Shown: one piece after another, positions 18,512 through 27,363 of the stretch | How positions within the stretch are numbered: the stretch's first letter is position 1 | How the letters are laid out: the number at the start of each line of letters is the position of its first letter | Assembly (NCBI GenBank): GCA_943357245.1 | Contig: CALRGH010000006.1 | Coordinates: 1-35,825 of the forward strand | Direction: 5' to 3' | Length of the DNA stretch: 35,825 bases | DNA from: Candidatus Nomurabacteria bacterium | GTDB taxonomy: Bacteria > Patescibacteriota > Minisyncoccia > Phycocordibacterales > UBA9973 | Translations under genes and position numbers: made by a program | The notes under the pieces: model-generated | The model's database searches: none | Told to the model about the DNA's origin: nothing | What the model saw: the letters and a program-made list of their open reading frames with translations, nothing else

Positions 18512-18541
18512 TTGACAAAATGGTACTAAAAATGCTATAAT
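18512..18541 (+). promoter_or_regulatory. Near-consensus promoter
   Basis: TTGACA (18512-18517), 18-nt spacer, TATAAT (18536-18541). Confidence 0.7.
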
Positions 18542-18576
18542 ACTACCAAATTCAAAAACCCAAAAAAATAAACCCT

Positions 18577-19215
18577 ATGGCATACGAAACAGCCAAAGAG
18601 GCGTTGGAATCGAGTTCGATTTCAGACGGTCTCAAAAATGATATCCGTACATTGCTTGAAAAAGTAAAAAACGGAATTACTGACACGACAAAAGCTGTTG
18701 TCGAAAAAGTGATGCGGTTTGTAAAAACGGTCACCATCGAACTCACTACGGTAAACCTGAAAACATTTTTTGTTACGGATAAAAATCTTTATGCCGATGA
18801 AAGTGATTTTCAGCAATTTTTACAGGAAGTACTACAGGACAATGTAGATGCGCCCATAGGTGAGGTAACTTACCATTGGCACACGAACACTGAAAGTGCT
18901 CACGATGATGTTATCTGGCCAGAAATTGGCGAAGTGACTATCGACATGAATACTCCCGAAGGTATGTCAGAAGCTCACAATCGGCTCAATTATCTCTGCA
19001 CAGAGATTAATAAGCAGTCGAAAGGCGAAGCAGGCACGCTCCTCAACAATGGATATGCGAATGTTATTGGCATATTCAAATTGAAATCAGGTCGGGTGTT
19101 TACCGTGTTCGCGTTCTGGTACTCCGGCAATGCGCTGTGGGACTGCTATGGCTTCGAGCCGCGTGGGTGGAATGCTGGTGATCAGTTCCTCTCTCGCAAT
19201 GGTGACGCTAAGTAA
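18577..19215 (+). CDS. Hypothetical protein
   Basis: 212-aa ORF with own promoter and downstream hairpins; no recognised domain. Confidence 0.7.
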   Translation: MAYETAKEALESSSISDGLKNDIRTLLEKVKNGITDTTKAVVEKVMRFVKTVTIELTTVNLKTFFVTDKNLYADESDFQQFLQEVLQDNVDAPIGEVTYHWHTNTESAHDDVIWPEIGEVTIDMNTPEGMSEAHNRLNYLCTEINKQSKGEAGTLLNNGYANVIGIFKLKSGRVFTVFAFWYSGNALWDCYGFEPRGWNAGDQFLSRNGDAK

Positions 19216-19342
19216 TTTTGAACTTGTGTTAAGACACTTTGTGCTTTGGATTCTTAAATCCTTGGCGCGAAGTGTCTTTTTATTTATACGCCTCAAAAAT
19301 GAGGCGATTTTTTATTGAGCAAAATGGTATACTGGCTCATAT

Positions 19343-21781
19343 ATGGCGGAAAAAAGGGTTAAAAAATCAGAAGGAAAATCCGAGAAAAAAGAGGCGAAAA
19401 AACCTTTCGATGGGTTCGACAAACTCACCACAAGCAAACTCAAAGTAAAGCGGCTTATTCTGCTTGATGCACATGCTATCATCCATCGCTCCTATCACGC
19501 ACTTCCTGACTTTAGTGCCTCTGACGGGCGTCCTACGGGCGCACTGTACGGCCTTTCGCTCATGCTCCTTAAGATCATCAAAGACCTAAAACCTGACTAT
19601 TTGATAGCCTGTTATGACTTGCCGCAAAAGACCTTTCGCCACGAAGCATATGATGGGTATAAAGCGGGGCGGGCGAAAATAGATGATAGTTTGGTCACCC
19701 AAATAAATACTAGTCGAGATGTGTTTACGGCATTCGGCATTCCGATTTATGAAATGCCCGGGTATGAAGCAGATGATATTTTAGGAACGATTGTTACTAT
19801 ACTTAAACCAGAAAAAGATATTGAGATTGTTATTGCATCGGGCGATATGGATACCATGCAATTGATTGATGGAAAAAAAGTGCAGGTGTATACACTTAAA
19901 AAAGGATTACAGGATACTATTTTATATGATGAAGATGCGGTGGTTGCGCGCTACGGATTTTCGCCAGCAAGCATTGCAGATTATAAAGGACTTCGCGGGG
20001 ATACGTCTGACAACATTATCGGCATTGCCGGTATTGGTGAGAAAACAGGCACGACGATTATTCAAGCATATGAGACCATAGAACAGTTATATAAAGCATT
20101 AAAAAAAGATAAGAAAAAAGTACAAGAAACACTTGGTGTGAGCGACAGAATGCTTGAACTTCTTGTAGAAGGGGAAGAGGAAGCGATGTTTTCAAAAACA
20201 CTCGCGACCATTAAATGCGATGTGCCGATTGAGTTTGCATTACCACATGATATTTGGCAGAAACATGTAAAACCAACTGATATCGAAACACTGTTTAAGC
20301 AATTAGAATTTCGAAGTTTGATCCCGCGATTAAAAGATATTGGTGATGGATTAGATCAGACTGAAAAAATTATAGAAAAAGTTGACGCACACGAACTTGA
20401 AACAACAGGCATTGCACTTTGGCTTACGAATTCAGATCTTACAGCGCCTACCTATGAAAAAATACTGGAAGCAACTAACTCAGAAAATTTTGCTGATGCA
20501 AAGAAAAAAGTATTTGCAAAATTGGATGCGATGGGACTGCGAGATGTGTATGGTGAAATAGAATTACCAATTGTACCCATGGTGCATGCAATGAGTGACC
20601 ATGGGGTACTTATTGATAGAAAAGCAATTGGAATATTACGCACGGAATTAGTTGCAAAGCTTGATATACTCACCGAAAAAATATTTGGATTTTCTGGACA
20701 TCCCTTTAATATTAATTCACCCAAACAAGTAGGGGAAGTGTTATTTGATGAACTTCATCTTGAACTTCCCGGAAAACGAAATGCAAAACGATCGACACGA
20801 GCAAGCGTGCTCGATGAGCTCGCATCGTCGCACGAAATTGTTGCGCTCATGCTTGAGTATCGTGAAGCACAAAAATTATTATCGACCTATGTGGATGCGG
20901 TACCGGAAAAATTAGACAAGCATGACAGATTGCATGCGATGTTTGTCCAACATGGTACAACGACCGGACGATTTTCTTCAGAACAACCAAATTTGCAGAA
21001 CATTCCTATCAAGAGTGAATTCGGGCGACGATTTCGCAGTGTGTTTATTGCATCGCCGGGGACAAAACTCGTTGCATTTGATTATTCGCAAATAGAACTT
21101 CGCGCGCTTGGCATACTTGCAAACGATGAAGAGCTCATTAGTATTTTCAAAAACGGCAAAGATATTCATACCAATGTCGCCGCAAAAGTATTTGGAGTGA
21201 CTGAAGAGAATGTAACAAGCGATATGCGTCGCAAAGCAAAAGTAATTAACTTCGGTATTCTCTATGGGATGGGGAGTAATGCGCTTGCGAAAAATCTTGG
21301 CACCTCGCGTGCGGAAGCAGAAGAATATATTGGTGCGTATTTCGCTACCTTTCGCGGAGCTGCGCGGTATATGGAAGAAACCAAGCAATTTGCACGAACG
21401 AATGGATATACTAAGACGCTTTTTGGACGACGACGGTATTTTAAAGACATCAATTCTCGGTTGCCGTTTTTGCGTGCAAATGCAGAACGTATGGCAGGCA
21501 ATGCACCAATACAGGGAACAGAGGCGGATATTATTAAGCTCGCGATTAGGTTTGCAGATGAAGATATAAAGAAGGCGGGACTAGAGAAAAAAGTGCATCT
21601 CGTGCTCCAAATTCATGATGAATTAGTGTATGAAATAGAAGACAGTGCGATTGCAAAAGCAACAGAAATTATAACGAGTGCACTTGATGGCGTACTTCTG
21701 CGATCGTATTTAAAATTAAAATCAGAAGTACCTCTTGCGGTGCATGCAGGAATCGGTACAAATCTAACAGATACCAAATAG
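19343..21781 (+). CDS. polA: DNA polymerase I
   Basis: N-terminal 5' nuclease domain (LLDAHAIIHRSYHALP, PGYEADDILGT) and family A polymerase motifs (FDYSQIELRALGILA, RRKAKVINFGILYGMG, LQIHDELVYE). Confidence 0.97.
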   Translation: MAEKRVKKSEGKSEKKEAKKPFDGFDKLTTSKLKVKRLILLDAHAIIHRSYHALPDFSASDGRPTGALYGLSLMLLKIIKDLKPDYLIACYDLPQKTFRHEAYDGYKAGRAKIDDSLVTQINTSRDVFTAFGIPIYEMPGYEADDILGTIVTILKPEKDIEIVIASGDMDTMQLIDGKKVQVYTLKKGLQDTILYDEDAVVARYGFSPASIADYKGLRGDTSDNIIGIAGIGEKTGTTIIQAYETIEQLYKALKKDKKKVQETLGVSDRMLELLVEGEEEAMFSKTLATIKCDVPIEFALPHDIWQKHVKPTDIETLFKQLEFRSLIPRLKDIGDGLDQTEKIIEKVDAHELETTGIALWLTNSDLTAPTYEKILEATNSENFADAKKKVFAKLDAMGLRDVYGEIELPIVPMVHAMSDHGVLIDRKAIGILRTELVAKLDILTEKIFGFSGHPFNINSPKQVGEVLFDELHLELPGKRNAKRSTRASVLDELASSHEIVALMLEYREAQKLLSTYVDAVPEKLDKHDRLHAMFVQHGTTTGRFSSEQPNLQNIPIKSEFGRRFRSVFIASPGTKLVAFDYSQIELRALGILANDEELISIFKNGKDIHTNVAAKVFGVTEENVTSDMRRKAKVINFGILYGMGSNALAKNLGTSRAEAEEYIGAYFATFRGAARYMEETKQFARTNGYTKTLFGRRRYFKDINSRLPFLRANAERMAGNAPIQGTEADIIKLAIRFADEDIKKAGLEKKVHLVLQIHDELVYEIEDSAIAKATEIITSALDGVLLRSYLKLKSEVPLAVHAGIGTNLTDTK

Positions 21782-21812
21782 CGTCTTATTTTTAAATAAG
21801 TACAATAAGTAT

Positions 21813-22268
21813 ATGCAGAAAACTCACATTCATCACTTGCTTAGTCTTTCGTATATAACCCATTTTGTGGCGATACTTGGCGCGTTTTTATTGCAGTATA
21901 TTGTGCCATTTGCGCAATTTGCAAAATATCAGGAAATTGGCTTTTTGTTGATGATCCTCGGCACATGGCTTGTTTTTTATTCTCAATATATTTCTCGCAA
22001 AAAAGTGATGCTTCGCAAAGATATCACACTCCTTACATCGGAGAGTTTTGAACATGGCCCATACAAATTTCTCCGAAGCCCAACACATGTAGGACTTTTT
22101 GTTCTCTCGCTTGGATTTTCATTTGTTACGGGTATGGTATGGATGTTCATTATGAGCGCTGTTGCATTTATCGTGACCAAATTTACTTTTCTACGGCAAG
22201 AAGAAAAAATACTGCGTGCGCGATATGGTGACGCATATCGGGGGTACGAAGCGAAACATCCGTTTTAA
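21813..22268 (+). CDS. Isoprenylcysteine carboxyl methyltransferase-like membrane methyltransferase
   Basis: Multi-TM; GPYKFLRSPTHVGLFVLSLG, C-terminal RQEEKILRARYGDAYRGYEAK. Confidence 0.8.
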   Translation: MQKTHIHHLLSLSYITHFVAILGAFLLQYIVPFAQFAKYQEIGFLLMILGTWLVFYSQYISRKKVMLRKDITLLTSESFEHGPYKFLRSPTHVGLFVLSLGFSFVTGMVWMFIMSAVAFIVTKFTFLRQEEKILRARYGDAYRGYEAKHPF

Positions 22269-22273
22269 AAATC

Positions 22274-22951
22274 ATGCTTACTATTATTATAGGAAAAAAT
22301 AAAGATGCGCAGACACGTGAAATTAAAAAACTCACGAAGGGCACACATTCGTATATTGAGGGGAGTACAGTAACAGGGATACTGCTCGATTCGTTGATAC
22401 ACGATGTGTCACTTTTTGAAACAAAAATTACGCAAGTGGTAATTAGTGATGTGTTAGTAGGGGAATGTGGTGATTTGGTACGAGAACGTGCAGATGATTT
22501 TATTACAAGTGATCGTGTATTTATTTTTACCACAGATACGTTTCTTGTTGCAGATAAAAAAATATTTAAAAACGCAACTCTTGTAGAACTTCCCCCAACA
22601 CAAGAAAAAAAAGAGAGCACACCGTTTGCGTTGACTGATGCAGTGCTCGCGAGAAATAAATTGGAAGCATGGAGTATCTTTAGAAAATTATCGGACAGTG
22701 GTGCGGTTGCGCGAGAAATCCACGGCGCACTTTTTTGGCAAATAAAATGCATGATACTTGCAGGCAGAGGCGCGTCAGCTTCTGGGCTTGCGCCATTCGT
22801 ATTTACGAAAGCAGTAAGTGGACGAAAAAAATATAAAGATGAAGAATTTGTTGGACTCACGCGCAATCTTGTACACATGCTCCACAGGACACAACTTCAA
22901 AATAATAGTTTAGAAACAGAACTTGAGCTTTTGTTGATGAAGTCGCTATAA
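22274..22951 (+). CDS. holA: DNA polymerase III delta subunit-like protein (HolA)
   Basis: C-terminal region FALTDAVLARNKLEAWSIFRKLSDSG...ALFWQIKCMIL...L.RNLVHMLHRTQLQNNSLETELELLL fits delta-subunit pattern. Confidence 0.7.
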   Translation: MLTIIIGKNKDAQTREIKKLTKGTHSYIEGSTVTGILLDSLIHDVSLFETKITQVVISDVLVGECGDLVRERADDFITSDRVFIFTTDTFLVADKKIFKNATLVELPPTQEKKESTPFALTDAVLARNKLEAWSIFRKLSDSGAVAREIHGALFWQIKCMILAGRGASASGLAPFVFTKAVSGRKKYKDEEFVGLTRNLVHMLHRTQLQNNSLETELELLLMKSL

Positions 22952-22980
22952 CATTTTTTTAAAAAATAAAAATCATAAAA

Positions 22981-23010
22981 AAATACCCTTTCAAAAATGA
23001 AAGGGTATTT
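22981..23010. terminator. Terminator (AAATACCCTTTC-AAAAAT-GAAAGGGTATTT)
   Basis: 12-bp perfect stem. Confidence 0.85.
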
Positions 23011-23298
23011 AATATAGTGAGATTCGGGATTGTTAATAATTTCCGAATCGAATGAACAAGTGTTGATAAAAATTAATTGAGCAATTAGTTTTTATCAGAA
23101 AAGAGCTATGTTTCGATATGATATTCGACTTCGATATTTGTGGAGGTTAAACACCTCATTGTTGGAAGCGAACTATTTTTGTATCTGAATACAGTATACA
23201 CCGATTTATACACAACAAACAACGCCCTGTGGAAAAGCGACCTCTGGTCGTACCGTGCTCGACACGGTATCCATCGTGAATGTATAAAAACCCTTATA

Positions 23299-23835
23299 TC
23301 ACAACGTTTCTCGGCGAGGGTGTTTTGCGATAGCAAGGAGTGCAGTAAAGACAATAAGCGACATGGTAGGGATGGTGATGAAGCCAAATTCCATCACATA
23401 GCGAGTAGTACAAGAAACATCGACTCCGCAAGGAAGAGGGTTGATACCAGTGAAAGTAATGAATGTGTGGTATGCCGCAATTAAAAATCCGATCACAGAA
23501 AGATTAAATCCATACATAAGCACATCGCGAGTGGGAAGTCGTTTGATAAGTGCTGTTGCAAATAAGACAACTTGCGAATAGAAAAATATTCTCTGCAACC
23601 AACAAAGTTTGCAGGGTGGGTAGCCGATCACATCAGAATAAAAAAGACTGATGAGTGTTGCGCTACTAACGAGTGCAAGTGAAATGATAACTCTATTTTT
23701 GCCAACAAAATCCGAAAGCCAAGAAATAAATGGCGCACGGATAAATCGTGAGAGTAGTAACAATATTGTGAATAATAATATTCCACAAATACCGAGTGCA
23801 AGAATTGTATTGAAGATAGAAATAGAGGTGCTCAT
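23299..23835 (-). CDS. DsbB/BdbC-family disulfide bond formation protein
   Basis: Four TMs; GYPPCKLCWLQRIFFYSQ (CxxC) and second Cys pair region INPLPCGVDVSCTTRYV. Confidence 0.92.
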   Translation of the reverse strand: MSTSISIFNTILALGICGILLFTILLLLSRFIRAPFISWLSDFVGKNRVIISLALVSSATLISLFYSDVIGYPPCKLCWLQRIFFYSQVVLFATALIKRLPTRDVLMYGFNLSVIGFLIAAYHTFITFTGINPLPCGVDVSCTTRYVMEFGFITIPTMSLIVFTALLAIAKHPRRETL

Positions 23836-23836
23836 A

Positions 23837-24400
23837 TTATTTTTCGGTTGGTGCTACGCATCCAGAAAATGCTGTGAGCTTTTCAAGATCAAGTTCGCCG
23901 CTAGTACGTGAGCCAGCGGGGAATGTCCATGTCGATCCTGTGTGCACAGGATCTGTTTCTGCAATTACTTTTACGTCAGCAAAATTCCACGTCTTGTAAT
24001 ACTTTGAACCTGTTTGTACGCATGATGCTGGTTGGTCAACAGGACCTGGTTGCACATCGCAAATAATTGGTAGAGCTACACTCTCAACAATAATTTCTTT
24101 TGGGAAAAACCATGTTGGGTAACCTTCTACTTTTTTATCGATACAAATTTGTTTTTGAGAATTATCCGCATTTGAACATTCTACATACGGAAGAAAACTT
24201 TTTGAATTTCCAAAGAGTGCTTTTTGTGCTTGGCAGTGTGGACACCAAAATGCTCCATAAAATACAACTCCTTGATCTTTTAGACATTGAGCAAAAACTG
24301 CTTTTGGTGCAGTAGGGTCTGGTTTGCTTACTTGCACTAATAAATATCCACCGCCAACAACTGCAATAATAATGAGTAATGTAATGATAAGTGTTTTCAT
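23837..24400 (-). CDS. Membrane-anchored thioredoxin-like/DsbA-like protein
   Basis: N-terminal TM; VVFYGAFWCPHCQAQKALFG; adjacent to dsbB. Confidence 0.87.
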   Translation of the reverse strand: MKTLIITLLIIIAVVGGGYLLVQVSKPDPTAPKAVFAQCLKDQGVVFYGAFWCPHCQAQKALFGNSKSFLPYVECSNADNSQKQICIDKKVEGYPTWFFPKEIIVESVALPIICDVQPGPVDQPASCVQTGSKYYKTWNFADVKVIAETDPVHTGSTWTFPAGSRTSGELDLEKLTAFSGCVAPTEK

Positions 24401-24526
24401 CCGGGTAGTGAAAAATGGCAGTATTGATTCGTACCATCTTTATTATGTTGATAAATTACGCAAAAGTTAAAAAATATAACTAGTTCACCTCAATGCTTCC
24501 GGCGCTGCCATTTTCTACTACCGGAT
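24401..24526 (-). promoter_or_regulatory. Putative structured 5' leader of the thioredoxin/dsbB pair
   Basis: Imperfect ~20-bp inverted repeat CCGGGTAGTGAAAAATGGCAG (24401-24421) vs CTGCCATTTTCTACTACCGG (24507-24526), abutting the start codon; TATACT-like -10 further upstream. Confidence 0.5.
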
Positions 24527-24760
24527 TCATGCTTTGAGTATACCAAAACAATACATTTTGTCGTCGAAGACATTTCTTGATTTTATGTCATAAATATGTT
24601 ACTTTTGCAGTATTCAATTATCACTTGTTTCCCTAAAACATTTTGTTTCAAAATGTTCGGGTGAACAATTTATCGGATAAATTGTTTTAACCGCCAGGAG
24701 GTGTCTTGGTAGGTATCAGCTGGTAGTGGAAAAAGTAAGGAAAAATATAAAGCACAATAT

Positions 24761-24833
24761 CCGCCCGTAGCTCAGTTGGTAGAGCAGCTCCCTTTTAAGG
24801 AGAGGGTCGTAGGTTCGATTCCTACCGGGCGGA
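24761..24833 (+). tRNA. tRNA-Lys (anticodon UUU), no encoded CCA
   Basis: Cloverleaf: acceptor CCGCCCG/CGGGCGG, anticodon loop CTTTTAA, T-arm GTAGGTTCGATTCCTAC. Confidence 0.95.
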
Positions 24834-24871
24834 CTAGGCTAAAAAAGTAAACTGCTTTACTTTTTTATGCA

Positions 24872-25061
24872 CTAGTCCGAGCCGCAGGCATGTTTCGATA
24901 CCAATCGGAACAGCCGAGGCGGGGTCGCGAAAAATTATGAGCGTCGGCGAATAATTTATTCGTGACGACTAGTCCGAGCCGCAGCGATGTTTTTCGTTTC
25001 GAAAAACCGCGAGGCGGGGTCGCAAAAATTTCGAGCGACGGCGAGAAATTATTTGTGACGA
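24872..25061 (+). repeat. Two tandem ~95-bp structured repeat units immediately 3' of tRNA-Lys
   Basis: Both begin CTAGTCCGAGCCGCAG, share GAGGCGGGGTCGC and GAGCG(T/A)CGGCGA; each has two hairpins with compensatory stem changes. Confidence 0.85.
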
Positions 25062-25101
25062 CAAAAGGAAAGTCGCGGGGAGTTCCTATTTTAGCTTTCC
25101 T

Positions 25102-25575
25102 ATGCCTAAAAAAATCCTCCTCCTCGACAACATACGCTCTTCCGAGAATGTCGGATCATTATTTCGTACCGCGGATGCATTTGGTATTTCAGAAATTATT
25201 CTGATCGGTATCACCCCGACCCCTATAGACCGATTTGGACGCCCAAATGCAAAAGTCGCCAAGACTGCACTTGGTGCAGAAAAAACAATTACTTGGCAAT
25301 CAGTGGGGACAGCAGAAGAAGTAGTTCTCTATATTCGAAAACAAAAATTGCCACTCTATGTACTTGAACAAGACACAAAAGCAATTCCACTTGCAAAGCA
25401 AAAAGCACAAGCGTGGGCGCTTGTGCTTGGTAATGAAGTAAATGGTGTTTCAGATTATTTGTTACAACAAGCAGACATCATTTTTGAAATTCCCATGCAA
25501 GGAGAGAAAGAGTCGCTCAATGTGAGTGTTGCTGGAGGAATAGCGTTACACCAGTTAGTAGAAAGTAGTAAGTAG
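25102..25575 (+). CDS. SpoU-family (TrmH-like) RNA 2'-O-methyltransferase
   Basis: LLDNIRSSENVGSLFRTADAFGI, LVLGNEVNGVSDYLLQ, IPMQGEKESLNVSVAGGIALHQL. Confidence 0.94.
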   Translation: MPKKILLLDNIRSSENVGSLFRTADAFGISEIILIGITPTPIDRFGRPNAKVAKTALGAEKTITWQSVGTAEEVVLYIRKQKLPLYVLEQDTKAIPLAKQKAQAWALVLGNEVNGVSDYLLQQADIIFEIPMQGEKESLNVSVAGGIALHQLVESSK

Positions 25576-25593
25576 ATAGTAGAAGCGAATAAC

Positions 25594-25634
25594 ACAAAAC
25601 GCAGAATTTGGCGAAGCCAAATTCTGCGTTTTGT
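25594..25634. terminator. 19-bp perfect stem hairpin with TTTGGCGAAGCCAAA core
   Basis: ACAAAACGCAGAATTTGGC-GAA-GCCAAATTCTGCGTTTTGT between convergent genes. Confidence 0.85.
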
Positions 25635-25656
25635 TTACTGTTTAATATTTTACTTA

Positions 25657-26256
25657 CTAATTTACAAATCGGACACTGCGCATAATAGTGAGCGCTGTCG
25701 CCTGTGTTTCTGGGGTAAGACTAATGCCAAATATCATCAAACTTTCTTTGTACGGATATCGGTCAAAAAGCATTACTGTTTTTGTACCAAATTTTTTAGG
25801 TAAAAATAACTTTGCATTTGTAGGACCAACTAATTCTTTCGTTATTTGATAGCGATTGTCGCGTTCATCAATGTCTGGTTTGATATACAATCCATATTCA
25901 AATGAAATAGTAGTAACGCCATTGGTAACACCACCACGATAAACAAGATTCTCTGGCTGAGTCGGGTTCACCACATACCAGCCAGGAGGTACATTTAATG
26001 AAAAATTACTGAAGGCAACATTGTGCCAATCTTTCAGCGGTGGTGCGCTTGTGTCAGTGATGATTGGCGCGACAGGAGATTGTACAAATACTGGTGCATT
26101 TTCGGAACGTTCAACACCGCCGGTAATGTACCAAATAAAAAACATGAACATAAATACTCCAAACAGCCACAGGAAAAAAAATCCAGGGTGTGCTGGTGGC
26201 ATAAGCCACCCAAGGGATGAACCTCCTTCTGCTGGTTTTTTCTTGTCATCTGCCAT
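25657..26256 (-). CDS. Single-TM hypothetical protein
   Basis: 199 aa, TM GFFFLWLFGVFMFMFFIWYI and an extracytoplasmic domain (FSLNVPPGWYVV...). Confidence 0.7.
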   Translation of the reverse strand: MADDKKKPAEGGSSLGWLMPPAHPGFFFLWLFGVFMFMFFIWYITGGVERSENAPVFVQSPVAPIITDTSAPPLKDWHNVAFSNFSLNVPPGWYVVNPTQPENLVYRGGVTNGVTTISFEYGLYIKPDIDERDNRYQITKELVGPTNAKLFLPKKFGTKTVMLFDRYPYKESLMIFGISLTPETQATALTIMRSVRFVN

Positions 26257-26279
26257 AGATATAGAATACCACGCGCTTT

Positions 26280-26858
26280 TTAATTTCTCCCCAATAACTT
26301 GAGCGCGTGTTTGAGTCGAGCATTTGTATCCGTGATATCTTCTGGTATATGTCCCAGCACTTCGCGGATTTCACGTTCGCTGTACCCAAGCACTTTAAGT
26401 GCGTCCATGACATCACCAGACCCACGCAATTCCATAGGGCGCTTGCCGATATCTATTCTACTTGCCAATTTGTCGCGTAATTCAATGACAATTTTTTCTG
26501 CAGTCTTTCTACCAATGCCAGAAACCTTCGTAAGGTAGCCAGTATCACCAGACGCGATGGCATGTGAGAGGAGATCGATTGAGGCAAGTCCTAAAATACC
26601 AAGTCCTGATTTTGGACCAATACCAGATACAGAAATAAGCATTTCAAAAAGCTCACGTTCACCAGACGAGAGGAATCCGTACAGCTCGTGTGCATCTTCC
26701 CGAATTGCGAGATAGGTAAAAAGCTTCGCTTCTATGTCGAGCGAAAGGGAAGCGAGCGTGTCGGCTGTGGTAAACACACGATAGCCCAAACCACCGGTTT
26801 CAATGACGGCATATTTATCGGTAATTTCTACAACGGGGCCGCGAATGTGGGAAATCAT
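26280..26858 (-). CDS. ruvA: Holliday junction DNA helicase subunit RuvA
   Basis: MISHIRGPVVEI, SGIGPKSGLGIL, VSGIGRKTAEKIVIELRDKL (HhH motifs), C-terminal UBA-like domain. Confidence 0.96.
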   Translation of the reverse strand: MISHIRGPVVEITDKYAVIETGGLGYRVFTTADTLASLSLDIEAKLFTYLAIREDAHELYGFLSSGERELFEMLISVSGIGPKSGLGILGLASIDLLSHAIASGDTGYLTKVSGIGRKTAEKIVIELRDKLASRIDIGKRPMELRGSGDVMDALKVLGYSEREIREVLGHIPEDITDTNARLKHALKLLGRN

Positions 26859-27035
26859 GGATTAGTAAGTAGTAAATAGTTAGTAGTAAGTAGTGAACAC
26901 AGTATACCAATAGCGAGGAATTTGGCGAAACCAAATTCTGGGCCCGCCCTTGTAAATGCTGTTTTTTTCTGCTATAGTGCTTCTGTTCGAAATTGTCCTA
27001 CTACTAGCTACTTACTACTATCTACTAACTAAGTT

Positions 27036-27296
27036 ATGCCAATCACCCAATCAGCAAAAAAAGCACTCCGCGGATCAATGCGCAAAAAAGCAGTCAACGA
27101 TCGTAAGAAAAAAGCGCTCAAAGAAACATTCAAGAGTATTGAACGTCTTGTGAAAGAAAAGAAAGGCGCTGAAGCAACAAAACAAGTAGCTCTCGCATAC
27201 AGTGCAATCGATAAGGCTGCAAAGTCTGGTGTTATAAAGAAAAACACTGCTGCTCGCAAGAAGTCTCGCATTGCTCGAATGACAAACGTTAAATAA
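27036..27296 (+). CDS. rpsT: 30S ribosomal protein S20
   Basis: 86 aa basic protein; GVIKKNTAARKKSRIAR. Confidence 0.93.
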   Translation: MPITQSAKKALRGSMRKKAVNDRKKKALKETFKSIERLVKEKKGAEATKQVALAYSAIDKAAKSGVIKKNTAARKKSRIARMTNVK

Positions 27297-27304
27297 ATCT
27301 ATTA

Positions 27305-27333
27305 AACAAAAAACGCCTTTGGCGTTTTTTGTT
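27305..27333 (+). terminator. Terminator (AAAAAACGCC-TTT-GGCGTTTTTT)
   Basis: Hairpin plus T tract after rpsT. Confidence 0.85.
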
Positions 27334-27363
27334 TTTATGGAAACATCCTTGTATACTTAATAC

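Noticed and set aside
24834-25100. CRISPR array (tandem ~95-bp units)
   Set aside because: Only two units, no spacer-repeat periodicity, no cas genes; structure conserved instead of sequence.
24962-25204. ORF 24962..25204 (+)
   Set aside because: Runs through the tRNA-associated repeat and out of frame into the SpoU methylase gene.
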